Assembly: GCF_902497555.1 (NCBI RefSeq)
Contig: NZ_CABVGP010000002.1
Location: 2,244,501-2,308,500, forward strand
Length of the DNA stretch: 64,000 bases
Source of the DNA: Amycolatopsis camponoti
GTDB lineage: Bacteria > Actinomycetota > Actinomycetes > Mycobacteriales > Pseudonocardiaceae
Direction: 5' to 3'
Both the position numbers and the translations under genes were made by a program. Positions 42,289-50,489 of the stretch are shown here, in pieces (position 1 is the first letter of the stretch; each line of letters begins with the position of its first letter). The notes beneath the pieces are model-generated. The model had not been told where the DNA came from. It ran no database searches and saw only the letters and a program-made list of their open reading frames with translations.

Positions 42289-43137
42289 CATAAAAACGAG
42301 ACCATGGTCGTCACCGGCGCCTCGACCGGCATGGGCGCCGCGACCGCCCGTCAGCTGGCCGCCCGCGGCTACCACGTGCTCGCCGGCGTCCGCCGCGAAG
42401 CCGACGGCGACGCGATCCGGGCCGCCGGCGTCGAGCCGGTGATCCTCGACATCACGCGACCCGAGCACGTCGAGGCCCTCGTCGAGCGCGTCACCGCCGA
42501 CGCGGACCGACGCCCGCTGCGCGCCCTCGTCAACAACGCGGGCATCTCGGTCAACGCGCCGGTCGAAACGCTTCCCCTGGACGAATGGCGGCGGCTGTTC
42601 GACGTCAACCTGTTCGGGCACATCGCCGTCACCCAGGCGCTGCTGCCCTTCCTGCACCGCAGCCGCGGCCGGATCGTGAACATCAGCTCGGTCGGCGGGA
42701 AGGTCGCGATGGCCACGTACGGGCCGTACGCGGGGACGAAGTTCGCGCTCGAAGCGGTCAGCGATTCGCTTCGCCGAGAACTCGCCCCGCACGGCGTGCA
42801 GGTCGTGGTCGTCGAGCCCGGTGCGGTGCGGACCGAGATGGGCGACCGCGGCGCCGCCACCGCCACCGGTCTCGCCGAGAAGATGAGTCCCGAACACCGG
42901 CAGCGGTACGGCGGGCTCGTCCACGCCGTCGTCGCGCATTCGCAGCGCTTCACCCGGGCGGGCCTGCCGGCGGAGAAGGCCGGAGCCGTCATCGTCGAGG
43001 CCGCCACCGCGAGGCGCCCGCGCACGCGCTACACGATCGGCCGGGACGCCGCGTTCCTGACCCGCCTCACGCGCGTCCTGCCCGACCGGATCCTCGACCG
43101 GGTGACCGCGGCGACGCTCCGGCCGTACCTGCCGTAG
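42277..43137 (+). CDS. Short-chain dehydrogenase/reductase
   Basis: 286 residues from the ATG at 42277 (MTLSHKNETMVVTGASTG); the ATG at 42304 is an alternative giving 277. Classical SDR features: TGASTGMG, NNAG (LVNNAGISVNAP), ISSVGGKVAMATYGPYAGTKFA with the catalytic Ser/Tyr/Lys. The C-terminal region resembles broad-specificity oxidoreductases acting on steroids or aliphatic ketones. It is controlled by the divergent TetR protein; the substrate is probably the inducer or a related compound. Confidence 0.85.
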   Translation: MTLSHKNETMVVTGASTGMGAATARQLAARGYHVLAGVRREADGDAIRAAGVEPVILDITRPEHVEALVERVTADADRRPLRALVNNAGISVNAPVETLPLDEWRRLFDVNLFGHIAVTQALLPFLHRSRGRIVNISSVGGKVAMATYGPYAGTKFALEAVSDSLRRELAPHGVQVVVVEPGAVRTEMGDRGAATATGLAEKMSPEHRQRYGGLVHAVVAHSQRFTRAGLPAEKAGAVIVEAATARRPRTRYTIGRDAAFLTRLTRVLPDRILDRVTAATLRPYLP

Positions 43138-43185
43138 CTCAGCTTTCGTCGAACGGGCCGCCGGCACCCCGGGAAACCGGCCCGC

Positions 43186-44391
43186 TCAGGCCGGCGCGAG
43201 CGGGACCGTCGTCAGCAGGTTCTGTGCCGCGACGCTCGCGCCGTCCGCGCGCACCTGCCCCGCGAACGCCCGCGCCCGCGTCGCCACCTCGGGCCGCAGC
43301 GCGACGTCGAGTGCCGACGTCAGCGCTTCAGCCGTCGGCACGCCCGGCTCGGTCGCCGCGCCGAGCCCCAGGTCGCGGACCCGGCCGGCGAAGTAGTGCT
43401 GGTCGTACATCTGCGGCACGACCACCTGCGGCGCGCCCGCGCGGGCCGCCGTCGTCGCCGTGCCCGCGCCGCCGTGGTGGACGACGGCCGCCACGCGCCG
43501 GAACAGGGCCTGCTGGTTGATCTCGCCGATGCCGAGGCAGTCCGGCTCGTCGCCGGCGACGAGGTCCGCCCACCCCCGGGCGACGACCGCCCGCCGTCCG
43601 TGTGCCCGGGCCGCGGCGAGCGCGGCCACGGCGACCTCGCCCGGCGCGCGCATGCTGCCGAACCCGAAGTACACCGGCGGCTCGCCGGCGTCGAGGAACT
43701 CGAGCAGCTCGTCCGGCAGCGACCGCTCGTCCGGCCAGATCCAGGCCCCCGTCCGGACGACCCGCGGATCGCCCGGCTCGGGCCACGGCGCGAGGGCGGC
43801 ATCGGCGGCGAGCCACGGCCGGTCACCGAAGACGTGGCTCGGCAGGTCGTCGACCGGGTCCTGCCCGGCCGCCACCCGGTATTCGTTGACCTTGCCGCCG
43901 AAAAAGGCGTTCCAGCGCCGCGCGTCTTCGTCCCAAAGGGCGCGGTTTCCCGCTTTTCCGGGCGTCCGCCAGGGCATCGGCGGCGGCGCGTGCGAATCGG
44001 ACGGCAAGGTGATGGGGCAGAAGCTCGCGTAGACGTAGGCGGCGCCGGTCCGTTCGGCGATCGAGCGGGTGGCGAACTGCAGGGCACCGCAGGCGACGAG
44101 GACATCGCACCCCTCGGCGGCGACGGTGATCGTCTCGAACTGGGTGGTGACGGTGTCCTCGGTGGACTTCCGGATCTGTTCCAGCGTCGGCTTTCCGCGG
44201 TGGTTCGACGCGGTCCCCCGCAGTTCGGGACCGATCGGCACGACGTCGAAACCCAGGTCCTCGAGCCACTCCCGGAAATCGGGCGGCACGCACAGGCGGA
44301 CGTCCTGCCCGAGCGCTCTCAGCTCCGAGGCCAGTGCCAGCACCGGCTGCACTTCGCCCCGCGAGCCGATCGTGGACAGCAGCACACGCAT
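43186..44391 (-). CDS. GT1-family glycosyltransferase (UGT/GtfA-like)
   Basis: 401 residues. GT-B fold with MRVLLSTIGSRGEVQPVLAL at the N-terminus, where many actinobacterial antibiotic glycosyltransferases begin, and the nucleotide-sugar motif AAVVHHGGAGTATTAARAG near residue 310. The protein resembles enzymes that glycosylate glycopeptides, macrolides or lipids. No biosynthetic cluster surrounds it, so it may act in self-resistance or on a lipid. GAGGGGA lies about 8 bases before the ATG. Confidence 0.85.
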   Translation of the reverse strand: MRVLLSTIGSRGEVQPVLALASELRALGQDVRLCVPPDFREWLEDLGFDVVPIGPELRGTASNHRGKPTLEQIRKSTEDTVTTQFETITVAAEGCDVLVACGALQFATRSIAERTGAAYVYASFCPITLPSDSHAPPPMPWRTPGKAGNRALWDEDARRWNAFFGGKVNEYRVAAGQDPVDDLPSHVFGDRPWLAADAALAPWPEPGDPRVVRTGAWIWPDERSLPDELLEFLDAGEPPVYFGFGSMRAPGEVAVAALAAARAHGRRAVVARGWADLVAGDEPDCLGIGEINQQALFRRVAAVVHHGGAGTATTAARAGAPQVVVPQMYDQHYFAGRVRDLGLGAATEPGVPTAEALTSALDVALRPEVATRARAFAGQVRADGASVAAQNLLTTVPLAPA

Positions 44392-44686
44392 GAAGGAATC
44401 CCCTCGGCAGGAAAAGGTGAGCCCGAATTGTGGACCCGCACCCGGGTCTTGCCACAAGCCCCGGGGTCCGCTATATCTTGGAATGGGGAGAGGGAAACTT
44501 TCAGCGCTTCGTCACGTCTTCGGCCCAGGTGAACGGATCCCGTGGGCGGCCGTACGTGGTGATCCACACCGCTCCGTCTCGACGTCGAGCCGTGACGCTC
44601 TCAGCCTGCGGCCGCCCGGAGGCGTGACGTAACCTTTTACGAAGAACCCGGACCGGTGGGAAAAACCCGGTCGGCAGGAGGTCGGG
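44392..44686. other. Intergenic region, divergent promoters
   Basis: 295 bp between the glycosyltransferase (minus) and a STAS-domain gene (plus). It contains a comparatively AT-rich patch (GCTATATCTTGGAATG near 44470) that could be the glycosyltransferase promoter, and a short hairpin CGTAACCTTTTACG at 44628-44641. A short open frame in it has no domain, and I do not call a gene. Confidence 0.4.
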
Positions 44687-45010
44687 ATGACACTTCGCAG
44701 CGTTCTCCTGGAAGACGAGGTCATCCTGACCGTCGACGGACTCTTCGACGGCGGCCTGGCCCCCGCGTACCACCAAGCGGTCGAAGACGCCTACGCCGCC
44801 GGAGTCCGCCGCCTGGTGGTGGACCTGACGATGGCCACGGCGGTCGACGGCGGTGGAGCGGCGGTCCTGGCCGCGACGGCGGCCGGTTGCGCGGCGCGCG
44901 GCACCCACCTGATCATCGCGATGCCGGGCGGCGTCGAGGCGGAGATCCGGGACCCGGCGCAGGTCAGGCTGCTGTTGCGCAGCTTCGAACCCTGGCAGGA
45001 CGCCGGCTGA
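44687..45010 (+). CDS. STAS-domain protein (anti-sigma antagonist-like)
   Basis: 107 residues. The pattern DEVILTVDGLFDGGLAPAYHQ, then RRLVVDLTMATAVDGGGAAVL fits a STAS domain. The usual phosphorylatable Ser of SpoIIAA-like antagonists (in D[ST]xG) is replaced by A-V-D-G-G, so it may be a non-phosphorylated variant. Its partner anti-sigma factor is not in the window. GGAGG precedes the ATG. Confidence 0.7.
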   Translation: MTLRSVLLEDEVILTVDGLFDGGLAPAYHQAVEDAYAAGVRRLVVDLTMATAVDGGGAAVLAATAAGCAARGTHLIIAMPGGVEAEIRDPAQVRLLLRSFEPWQDAG

Positions 45011-45015
45011 GGCCC

Positions 45016-45324
45016 TCAGCGCACCCGGACCGTCAGCCGGAACCGGCTCAGCTCGCTCCCCGGCTCCCACGGGCGGGCGTGGCGCGCCACCAGCGTCGTC
45101 TCGCCCGGGGCGTCCGCGTGCAGGACGAAGCGGTGCTCACCGGTGCCGCCGGCCCGGTCCGTCGCCGGGTGGAGAGTCTCCTCGACCACCCGCAGCGGCG
45201 GCTCCGGACCGTCCAGCACCCACTGGTAGCCGGTGCCCGCGTTCTCGGGCAACCGCAGCTCCAGCCGCTCGCCGGGCGCGACGTCGGCCGCCGCGCCGTC
45301 GGCTTCGAGTGTCAGCACCTTCAC
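45016..45324 (-). CDS. Chagasin-type cysteine protease inhibitor (I42)
   Basis: 102 residues from a GTG overlapping the preceding stop (GTGA). The three inhibitory loops of I42 proteins are recognisable: NAGTGYQW (the NPTTGY loop), GGTGEHRF (the Gly-rich loop) and HARPWE (the RPW loop). Chagasins insert these loops into the active site of papain-family peptidases. The gene is the third in an operon headed by a papain-like peptidase, so it probably protects the producer. No signal peptide. Confidence 0.85.
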   Translation of the reverse strand: MKVLTLEADGAAADVAPGERLELRLPENAGTGYQWVLDGPEPPLRVVEETLHPATDRAGGTGEHRFVLHADAPGETTLVARHARPWEPGSELSRFRLTVRVR

Positions 45325-45734
45325 CAGAGGTAGATCTCGTGGATCAGCCCGTCGGTGGCCTCGGGATACGTGATCGAACCGGCCAGCCGTCCCGACGAGG
45401 CGAGGGCCAGCAGGGCTTCGTGCACGCTGTCGCTGTTCGTCGCGAGGCGCTTCCAGCCGATGCCGTCGACGTAGGCGTACCCGTTGCGGTCGGCGTTGTT
45501 CGTCCAGAGCGCGAGCACCTTCTTGGTCGACTGCCAGGCCGCGGCGGTCGTGGCCTGGGCGGCGGCCTGCGGCGCGCCCGGCGGGCTGAGCACCGGGGCG
45601 GCGCTCGGCTCGGTGGTCACGGTCGTCGTCGCGGCGTTCAGCTGGTCGAGGCTGAGGGGCTGGGGAGCGTTGTCCGGGCTGGCGGTCGGCGCCACCGCCG
45701 CGGGCGCGCTGGACGGGCTCTTCGATGCGGCCAT
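45321..45734 (-). CDS. Protein sharing the C-terminal domain of the adjacent papain-like peptidase
   Basis: 137 residues. Residues 1-70 are low-complexity Ala/Pro/Ser/Thr. Residues 73-137 align without gaps to residues 312-376 of the upstream peptidase with 21 identities in 65 (LWTNNADRN, AYV, GW, LA, IHEIY). AGGAG precedes the ATG, 10 bp after the peptidase stop, and its stop overlaps the inhibitor start. The shared domain has no function known to me. It could be a targeting, binding or propeptide-like module. Confidence 0.75.
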   Translation of the reverse strand: MAASKSPSSAPAAVAPTASPDNAPQPLSLDQLNAATTTVTTEPSAAPVLSPPGAPQAAAQATTAAAWQSTKKVLALWTNNADRNGYAYVDGIGWKRLATNSDSVHEALLALASSGRLAGSITYPEATDGLIHEIYLW

Positions 45735-45744
45735 CTCACGGCTC

Positions 45745-46875
45745 CTAGAAGACGTAGGTCTCGATGATCGTGCCGTTGTTGTTGAACGCGTTGACCGGAC
45801 GGCCACCCTGCTTCGCGGTGACGAGCTCGGTGAGCATCGCCTTGTTGATCACTTCGTCGTCCGAAGCGAGGTGGAGCCAGCCCAGGTCCTTGAGGTAGGC
45901 CCACGTGTTGCGGTCCTGGTCGTTGCTCCACAGGCCCAGCACCGACGTCGTGCCGGTCCACGAGCGCAGGTTCACCGCGCCGACCTGCTCGACCTGCCAG
46001 GTCTCGATGCCGCACTCGCCGTAGCCGATCCGGAAGAAACCGCCATCGCCCCAGCTGGTGTTCCAGCTGTTCTTCGCGATCCAGCAGCCCTGGGCGTCGT
46101 CGTAGCCGACCAGCGTGACGCAGTGGCCGCCGGCGAGCGCGCCGGTGACGTGGCGGTACACGCCCGTCTGGTAGGAGAAGAAGTCCTGGTAGACGAGGAA
46201 GCACGCGATCAGCGCGCCGCAGGCGGCCAGCTTCTCCTTCATCGCCGCCGGGTCGCCGGTCAGCGCGGCGTAGGACGGCGTGGTCGCGAGCCGGTTCGGC
46301 CAGTCGGCGTTCAGCTTCGCGCCGGAGCGGTTGCGGGCGCTGTACGGGAAGTAGTCCTCGTAGGTGATGCCGACGTCGTGGCAGGCCTTCAGCGCCCGGT
46401 CGGGCATCCAGCCGGTGTCGCAAGTCGCGTTGTCGTTCGCGCCGTGGGTGTAGAACAAGTGCGCCTCGGACAGGTCGAGCTTCAGGCCCGGCTGCCCGCG
46501 GGTGAACGCGGCGACCGTCTCCATCGTGGCCACCGTGCCGAACGAGACGCACGAGCCGCAGTCGCCCTGATCCTTGATCGGTGTGACGTAATTGGCGCCG
46601 CCCGCGTTGCGGCTGTCGAACTGAGCGGGGGCGCCGGCCCCGGAAACGGCGGTCGCACGGGCGGCTTCGCCCGCGGCGAGGGACTTCGCTCGCGACTCCA
46701 GGTCCCGCCGGTCGCTCTCCGGCGGCAGGGGCACACCCAGGCGGTGCCGGCGCTGCTCTTCTTCGAGGATGGTCATGGAGTTCTCGCCCATGACCCAGGG
46801 ATGGCCTTGTGCGGCCAGTTCGGTGCGGACCCGGTCGAGCTCGACCGGCGACGCGGGGGTACCGGGATCGGCCAT
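45745..46875 (-). CDS. Papain-family (C1) cysteine peptidase without signal peptide
   Basis: 376 residues. Catalytic residues are plain: Q103 and C109 in KDQGDCGSCVSFG, H251 in GGHCVTLVGYDD, and N269 in AKNSWNTSWGDGGFF. The Trp that normally follows the catalytic Cys is Val110. The N-terminal ~85 residues may be a propeptide. Residues 312-376 form an extra domain repeated in the next gene. No Sec or Tat signal is present, so it is either intracellular or exported by a non-classical route. GGGAG lies 6 bases before the ATG. Operon: peptidase, shared-domain protein, I42 inhibitor. Confidence 0.88.
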   Translation of the reverse strand: MADPGTPASPVELDRVRTELAAQGHPWVMGENSMTILEEEQRRHRLGVPLPPESDRRDLESRAKSLAAGEAARATAVSGAGAPAQFDSRNAGGANYVTPIKDQGDCGSCVSFGTVATMETVAAFTRGQPGLKLDLSEAHLFYTHGANDNATCDTGWMPDRALKACHDVGITYEDYFPYSARNRSGAKLNADWPNRLATTPSYAALTGDPAAMKEKLAACGALIACFLVYQDFFSYQTGVYRHVTGALAGGHCVTLVGYDDAQGCWIAKNSWNTSWGDGGFFRIGYGECGIETWQVEQVGAVNLRSWTGTTSVLGLWSNDQDRNTWAYLKDLGWLHLASDDEVINKAMLTELVTAKQGGRPVNAFNNNGTIIETYVF

Positions 46876-47018
46876 GGTGACTCCCTGATTCGGACGCCTC
46901 ATGCGGCGCTTCGGTGACCGTGCCCGACCGTTGTACTCTCGCGCCGGTCGAGGTCACCAGAGTCGTCATCCCTTTGCCGAGGAGCAGTTTTGTGGCGCGG
47001 GGAAAAGATCTTTTCCGG

Positions 47019-47330
47019 TCAGGAGATCTCGATGCTCTCGCCGATTTCGGCAGGCGTTTCCCGCGTCAGTTCTTCGGCGAAGATGGTGTCGATCTTCCGG
47101 GCCGCGGTCCGCAGTTTCACGGCACCGGCGACGAGCAGCAGGAGCGCGGCGACGGGGACGACGAGCAGCACCGGCGGCCAGTCGGCCCCGACGACAGCAC
47201 CGGTGGAGATCGCCGCGCACAAGAGGAAGAGCGTCCTGACGGCCATGCGCGGCCACGCGGAGCGGGGCTTGGCGTGCCGCCCGCGCGGTGTTCCGAAAAC
47301 CGGCCGCACGAGGGCAGCGTGGACACTCAT
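47019..47330 (-). CDS. Small membrane protein, function unknown
   Basis: 103 residues from the ATG at 47330, preceded by GGAGG. Two hydrophobic helices (RTLFLLCAAISTGAVVGA and PVLLVVPVAALLLLVAGAV) are joined by a short loop. A charged C-terminal tail follows (KLRTAARKIDTIFAEELTRE). Not recognised. The 237-bp region upstream is relatively AT-rich and probably holds its promoter, with an inverted CGAATT/AATTCG pair near 47474. Confidence 0.6.
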   Translation of the reverse strand: MSVHAALVRPVFGTPRGRHAKPRSAWPRMAVRTLFLLCAAISTGAVVGADWPPVLLVVPVAALLLLVAGAVKLRTAARKIDTIFAEELTRETPAEIGESIEIS

Positions 47331-47567
47331 CAAGACCTCCGGAAAGTCGTCGAGCCGGCCGGAAGGGGATTCCCGGCGGTGGTGCCCGTGGCCGGAACGC
47401 GGCCGGTGCGGACACGTGGTGTGTGTCGGGCCGCAACGGGTTCCGGTTACCGGTCGTTATTGCTTCGAGTCCGAATTCGGGGAAACAATTCGAGACGGCT
47501 TACGTTCTATTGCGAATGGGTGTCCGACGCTAGGGCCGTTGGGCCCGGATCGGCCCGGCCGCTGGTC

Positions 47568-49355
47568 CTAGTCGTGGCCGAGGCCCTTGCCTTTCCCCTT
47601 GCCGGTGCCGTGGGATCCGGGGTTCGGCGGTTTGCCGGGTTTCGTGGTCTTCGAGGGGCTTTCGTGGGTGACGGCGGCGGGTTCGAGCGCGGCGGTCTCG
47701 GTGGCGCCGGGACGCGGATCCGGAGTCCCGGACCCGGCGAGCGGCGCCTGGGCCGGAGCGACGGAACTGGGCGCGGGCGGCTGGGCCGGCGTCGTGGGCG
47801 CGGTCCCGGGCTCCTGAGCGGAGAGCAGCATGGCGGAGACGGCGGCAACGGCCGCGGCGGTAAGCCCGGCGGCCGCGGTGAACCGGCGGCGCTGGGCCGG
47901 GAGGCTCGCCGGAGAGAGCCCGACGGCGGCGAGGATTTTTCGGGGTCCGGTGGGGGCGGTTCGGTGGGGGATGCCGGTGTCGGCCACGGTGGGGTCGAAG
48001 GGGCCGAGACGGCCGGAGCGGTCTGACCTGGGGTCGCGTCGGCCGGGGTTGTCCGCGGCGAGGTCGGTCGCGGTGGGTTCGAGCGGGCTGTGGCCACTCA
48101 CGCCGGTGCCGGGTCGGCTTGGGTGGCTTGGCGCGGCGTCGAGTGGGCTGGGGTTGTTCGCGGCGAGGTTGCTCGCGGTGGGTTCGAGCGGGCTGTGGCC
48201 ACTCACGCCGGTGCCGGGTCGGCTTGGGTGGCTTGGCGCGGCGTCGAGTGGGCTGGGGTTGATCGCGGCGAGGTCGCCCGAGGTGGGTTCGAGCGAGCCG
48301 TGGCCGCCGGTGCCTGGGCCCAGGTTGCCTGCCGCAGCACCGAGCGAACCGGACTCGCCGATCCGCCCGCCGTCATCCGCCGCGCCACGACCTCCGACCG
48401 CACCTGACCGGCCACGCCCCCTGCGGTCGGCCGGGGCCGCTCGGTGCCATCTCCGCAGCACCCCCGCCGCGGCGGAGCGTCCCGTCGTCCAAGGCGGTGC
48501 CGGGGTGTGCAGCAGCTGCCGGACCTCCGCCGCCGTCGGGCGGTCGGCCGGTTCGCGGTGCGTCATCCGGCGGATCGTGTGGGCCAGCGATGGGGGCAGT
48601 CCCTCCGGGATTCGCGGCGGCCTCGTCAGCCTCGCCATCGCCGCCTCGATCATCGTGCCCGGGTACTCGCGCCGGCCCGTCAAGCATTCCAGCAGGATCA
48701 GCCCCAGCGCGTACACGTCCGCCGGCGGGCCCGCCGGCTCGCCGCCGACCTGCTCGGGGGCCAGGTACGCCGCCGTTCCCGGGACCACGCCCGTTCCCGT
48801 GATGTGCGTCGTGTCGAGGGCGTGCGCTATCCCGAAGTCACCGATCAGCGGGCCGTGCGCGGACAGGAACACGTTGGCGGGCTTCAGATCCCGGTGCACC
48901 ACCCGCCGCGCGTGCACGTGGGCCAGCGCGTCGGTGAGCCCGTCCGCCAGTGCCGTCACCTCGGCCGCGGGCATCGGTCCGCCCAGGAGCCGCTCCGCCA
49001 GGTTCTCCCCCTCGACCAGCTGCATCACCAGGTACGTCCGGCCGTGCGTGGCACCGCTGTCGAGCAGCGCCACCACGCCCGGGTGGGTGATGCTGCCCTG
49101 GATGCTCATCTCGCGCAGCCGGCGGCGCTGGTCCAGCGCGACCACTTCGCGGTCGTAGATCTTGACCGCGACTTCCCGCGCGAGCCGCACGTCGTAGGCG
49201 CGGTACACGCGCGCCGTGCCGCCGCTGCCGATCAGCCGGCCGACCTCGTAGCGTCCGGCCAGCAGCTCCGGCGGACGGTCGGGAAGAGAGCGTGGGTGGA
49301 GGGCGAACTCGCCGAGAGCGAAACGAGCACACGTGACGTCGTCCGCGTCGCTCAT
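47568..49355 (-). CDS. Serine/threonine protein kinase with repeat-bearing linker and transmembrane segment
   Basis: 595 residues from the ATG at 49355 (an ATG at 49400 is possible). The kinase domain (~residues 30-290) has a Gly-rich loop GSGGTARVYRAY, VAVKIYD lysine, HRDLKPANV and GDFGIAHALD, and a PGTAAYLAPEQ activation segment. The intracellular linker includes two near-identical 35-residue repeats. One transmembrane helix (RFTAAAGLTAAAVAAVSAMLL) leads to a Pro/Ala/Thr-rich outer tail ending GKGKGKGLGHD. There are no PASTA domains. It is probably an autophosphorylating signalling kinase; its substrates are unknown. Confidence 0.9.
   Translation of the reverse strand: MSDADDVTCARFALGEFALHPRSLPDRPPELLAGRYEVGRLIGSGGTARVYRAYDVRLAREVAVKIYDREVVALDQRRRLREMSIQGSITHPGVVALLDSGATHGRTYLVMQLVEGENLAERLLGGPMPAAEVTALADGLTDALAHVHARRVVHRDLKPANVFLSAHGPLIGDFGIAHALDTTHITGTGVVPGTAAYLAPEQVGGEPAGPPADVYALGLILLECLTGRREYPGTMIEAAMARLTRPPRIPEGLPPSLAHTIRRMTHREPADRPTAAEVRQLLHTPAPPWTTGRSAAAGVLRRWHRAAPADRRGRGRSGAVGGRGAADDGGRIGESGSLGAAAGNLGPGTGGHGSLEPTSGDLAAINPSPLDAAPSHPSRPGTGVSGHSPLEPTASNLAANNPSPLDAAPSHPSRPGTGVSGHSPLEPTATDLAADNPGRRDPRSDRSGRLGPFDPTVADTGIPHRTAPTGPRKILAAVGLSPASLPAQRRRFTAAAGLTAAAVAAVSAMLLSAQEPGTAPTTPAQPPAPSSVAPAQAPLAGSGTPDPRPGATETAALEPAAVTHESPSKTTKPGKPPNPGSHGTGKGKGKGLGHD
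48070..48279. repeat. Two tandem 105-bp repeats inside the kinase gene
   Basis: Copies start at 48070 and 48175, each 105 bp (35 codons, beginning in the protein around SPLDAAPSHPSRPGTG). They are nearly identical at DNA level, and a degenerate third start follows at 48280. Being a multiple of three, the unit can expand or contract without breaking the kinase. Confidence 0.85.
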
Positions 49356-49435
49356 CGGCGCGTTCCCCGTTCCACCGGCGTCGTCGGCCACGGCCGCCAT
49401 GTACCCCGAACGCGTGGCCGGCAAACGTCAGAAGA

Positions 49436-50383
49436 TCACGCGAAAGCGTCCACACCGGTCAGCTCCGCCGACAGCGTCCACAGGCGACGGGCCTCGTCGC
49501 GGTCCACGGCGTACCGGCGGACGCCCGATTCGGTCATGCCCACGGCGTCCACGGGCGACAGCTCGGCGACGTCGCAGTCCTCGAGGTACAGCCCGCCGAG
49601 CCCGGCCAGCTGCGGCGACGTCGCCGCCCAGACCGTGGTCGCCGCGCCCTGCTCCGGGGTCTTGAACTGCACGAGGTAGTTCCCGGCCTCGTCGATCCAG
49701 CCGCGTTCGATCTTCTCGGCCTCCGACAGGTGCCGCTGCAGCGGCGTCATGATGCCGCCGGGGTGCAGCGCGAACGCGTGGACGCCGCGGGAAGCGCCCA
49801 GCTCGTCGAGCCGGACGGCGAAGAGCACGTTGGCCGTCTTGGCCTGCCCGTAGGCCGTCCACTTGTCGTAGCCACGGGTGAACTGGACGTCGTCCCAGCG
49901 GATGGGGGAGTAGTGGTGGCCGCGCGAGGACAGCGAGACGACGCGGGCACCCTCGGCGACGGCCGGCCACAGCCGGTTGACCAGCGCGAAGTGACCGAGG
50001 TGGTTGGTGGCGAACTGGGCTTCCCAGCCCGGGCCGACGCGCGTTTCGGGGCAGGCCATCACGCCCGCGTTGGCGATGAGGAGGTCGATCGACCGCCCGG
50101 TGGCCAGGAACCGGTCCGCGAAGTCGCGGACGCTGTCGAGATCGCCCAGGTCCAGGCGGTCGACCTCGACGCCGGCACGGTCGAGGACGACCTCGGGGCG
50201 GCGGGCCGGGATGACGACGTGGGCGCCGGCGCCGACGAGCGCGCGGGTGGTTTCGAGGCCGATCCCGGAGTAGCCGCCGGTGACGACGGCGAGCTTCCCG
50301 GTGAGGTCGGTGCCCGCGATGGCCTCGGCGGCCGTGGTGGTGGCGCCGAAGCCCGATCCGATCTTGTGCTGTGCGGTGCTCAT
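49436..50383 (-). CDS. Short-chain dehydrogenase/reductase
   Basis: 315 residues. SDR motifs: LAVVTGGYSGIGLETTRAL, LIANAGVMA and VSLSSRGHHYSPIRWDD, with Tyr/Lys in YGQAKTANV. This pattern matches the WW-domain-oxidoreductase/retinol-dehydrogenase-like bacterial SDRs often paired with MarR or TetR regulators; none is adjacent here. The substrate is not predictable. Confidence 0.85.
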   Translation of the reverse strand: MSTAQHKIGSGFGATTTAAEAIAGTDLTGKLAVVTGGYSGIGLETTRALVGAGAHVVIPARRPEVVLDRAGVEVDRLDLGDLDSVRDFADRFLATGRSIDLLIANAGVMACPETRVGPGWEAQFATNHLGHFALVNRLWPAVAEGARVVSLSSRGHHYSPIRWDDVQFTRGYDKWTAYGQAKTANVLFAVRLDELGASRGVHAFALHPGGIMTPLQRHLSEAEKIERGWIDEAGNYLVQFKTPEQGAATTVWAATSPQLAGLGGLYLEDCDVAELSPVDAVGMTESGVRRYAVDRDEARRLWTLSAELTGVDAFA

Positions 50384-50489
50384 GTCCCGACCGTAAGAGC
50401 TGGAGCGCACTCCAGCGCAAGTCGCGCGGCCGGAGCCGAAACAGGGGACAATCGACGCCGAGAGGCGCCGCCGACCTAGGAAGGCTCTG

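Noticed and set aside
43186..44391. Glycosyltransferase as part of an antibiotic biosynthetic cluster
   Set aside because: No polyketide synthase, peptide synthetase or sugar-biosynthesis genes lie on either side.
44482..44632. Short open frame between the glycosyltransferase and STAS genes
   Set aside because: No recognisable domain, Arg/Ser-rich composition and no clear ribosome site; treated as non-coding.
48070..48300. Tandem repeats as a CRISPR array
   Set aside because: Repeats are contiguous 105-bp units without spacers and are translated within an intact kinase gene.
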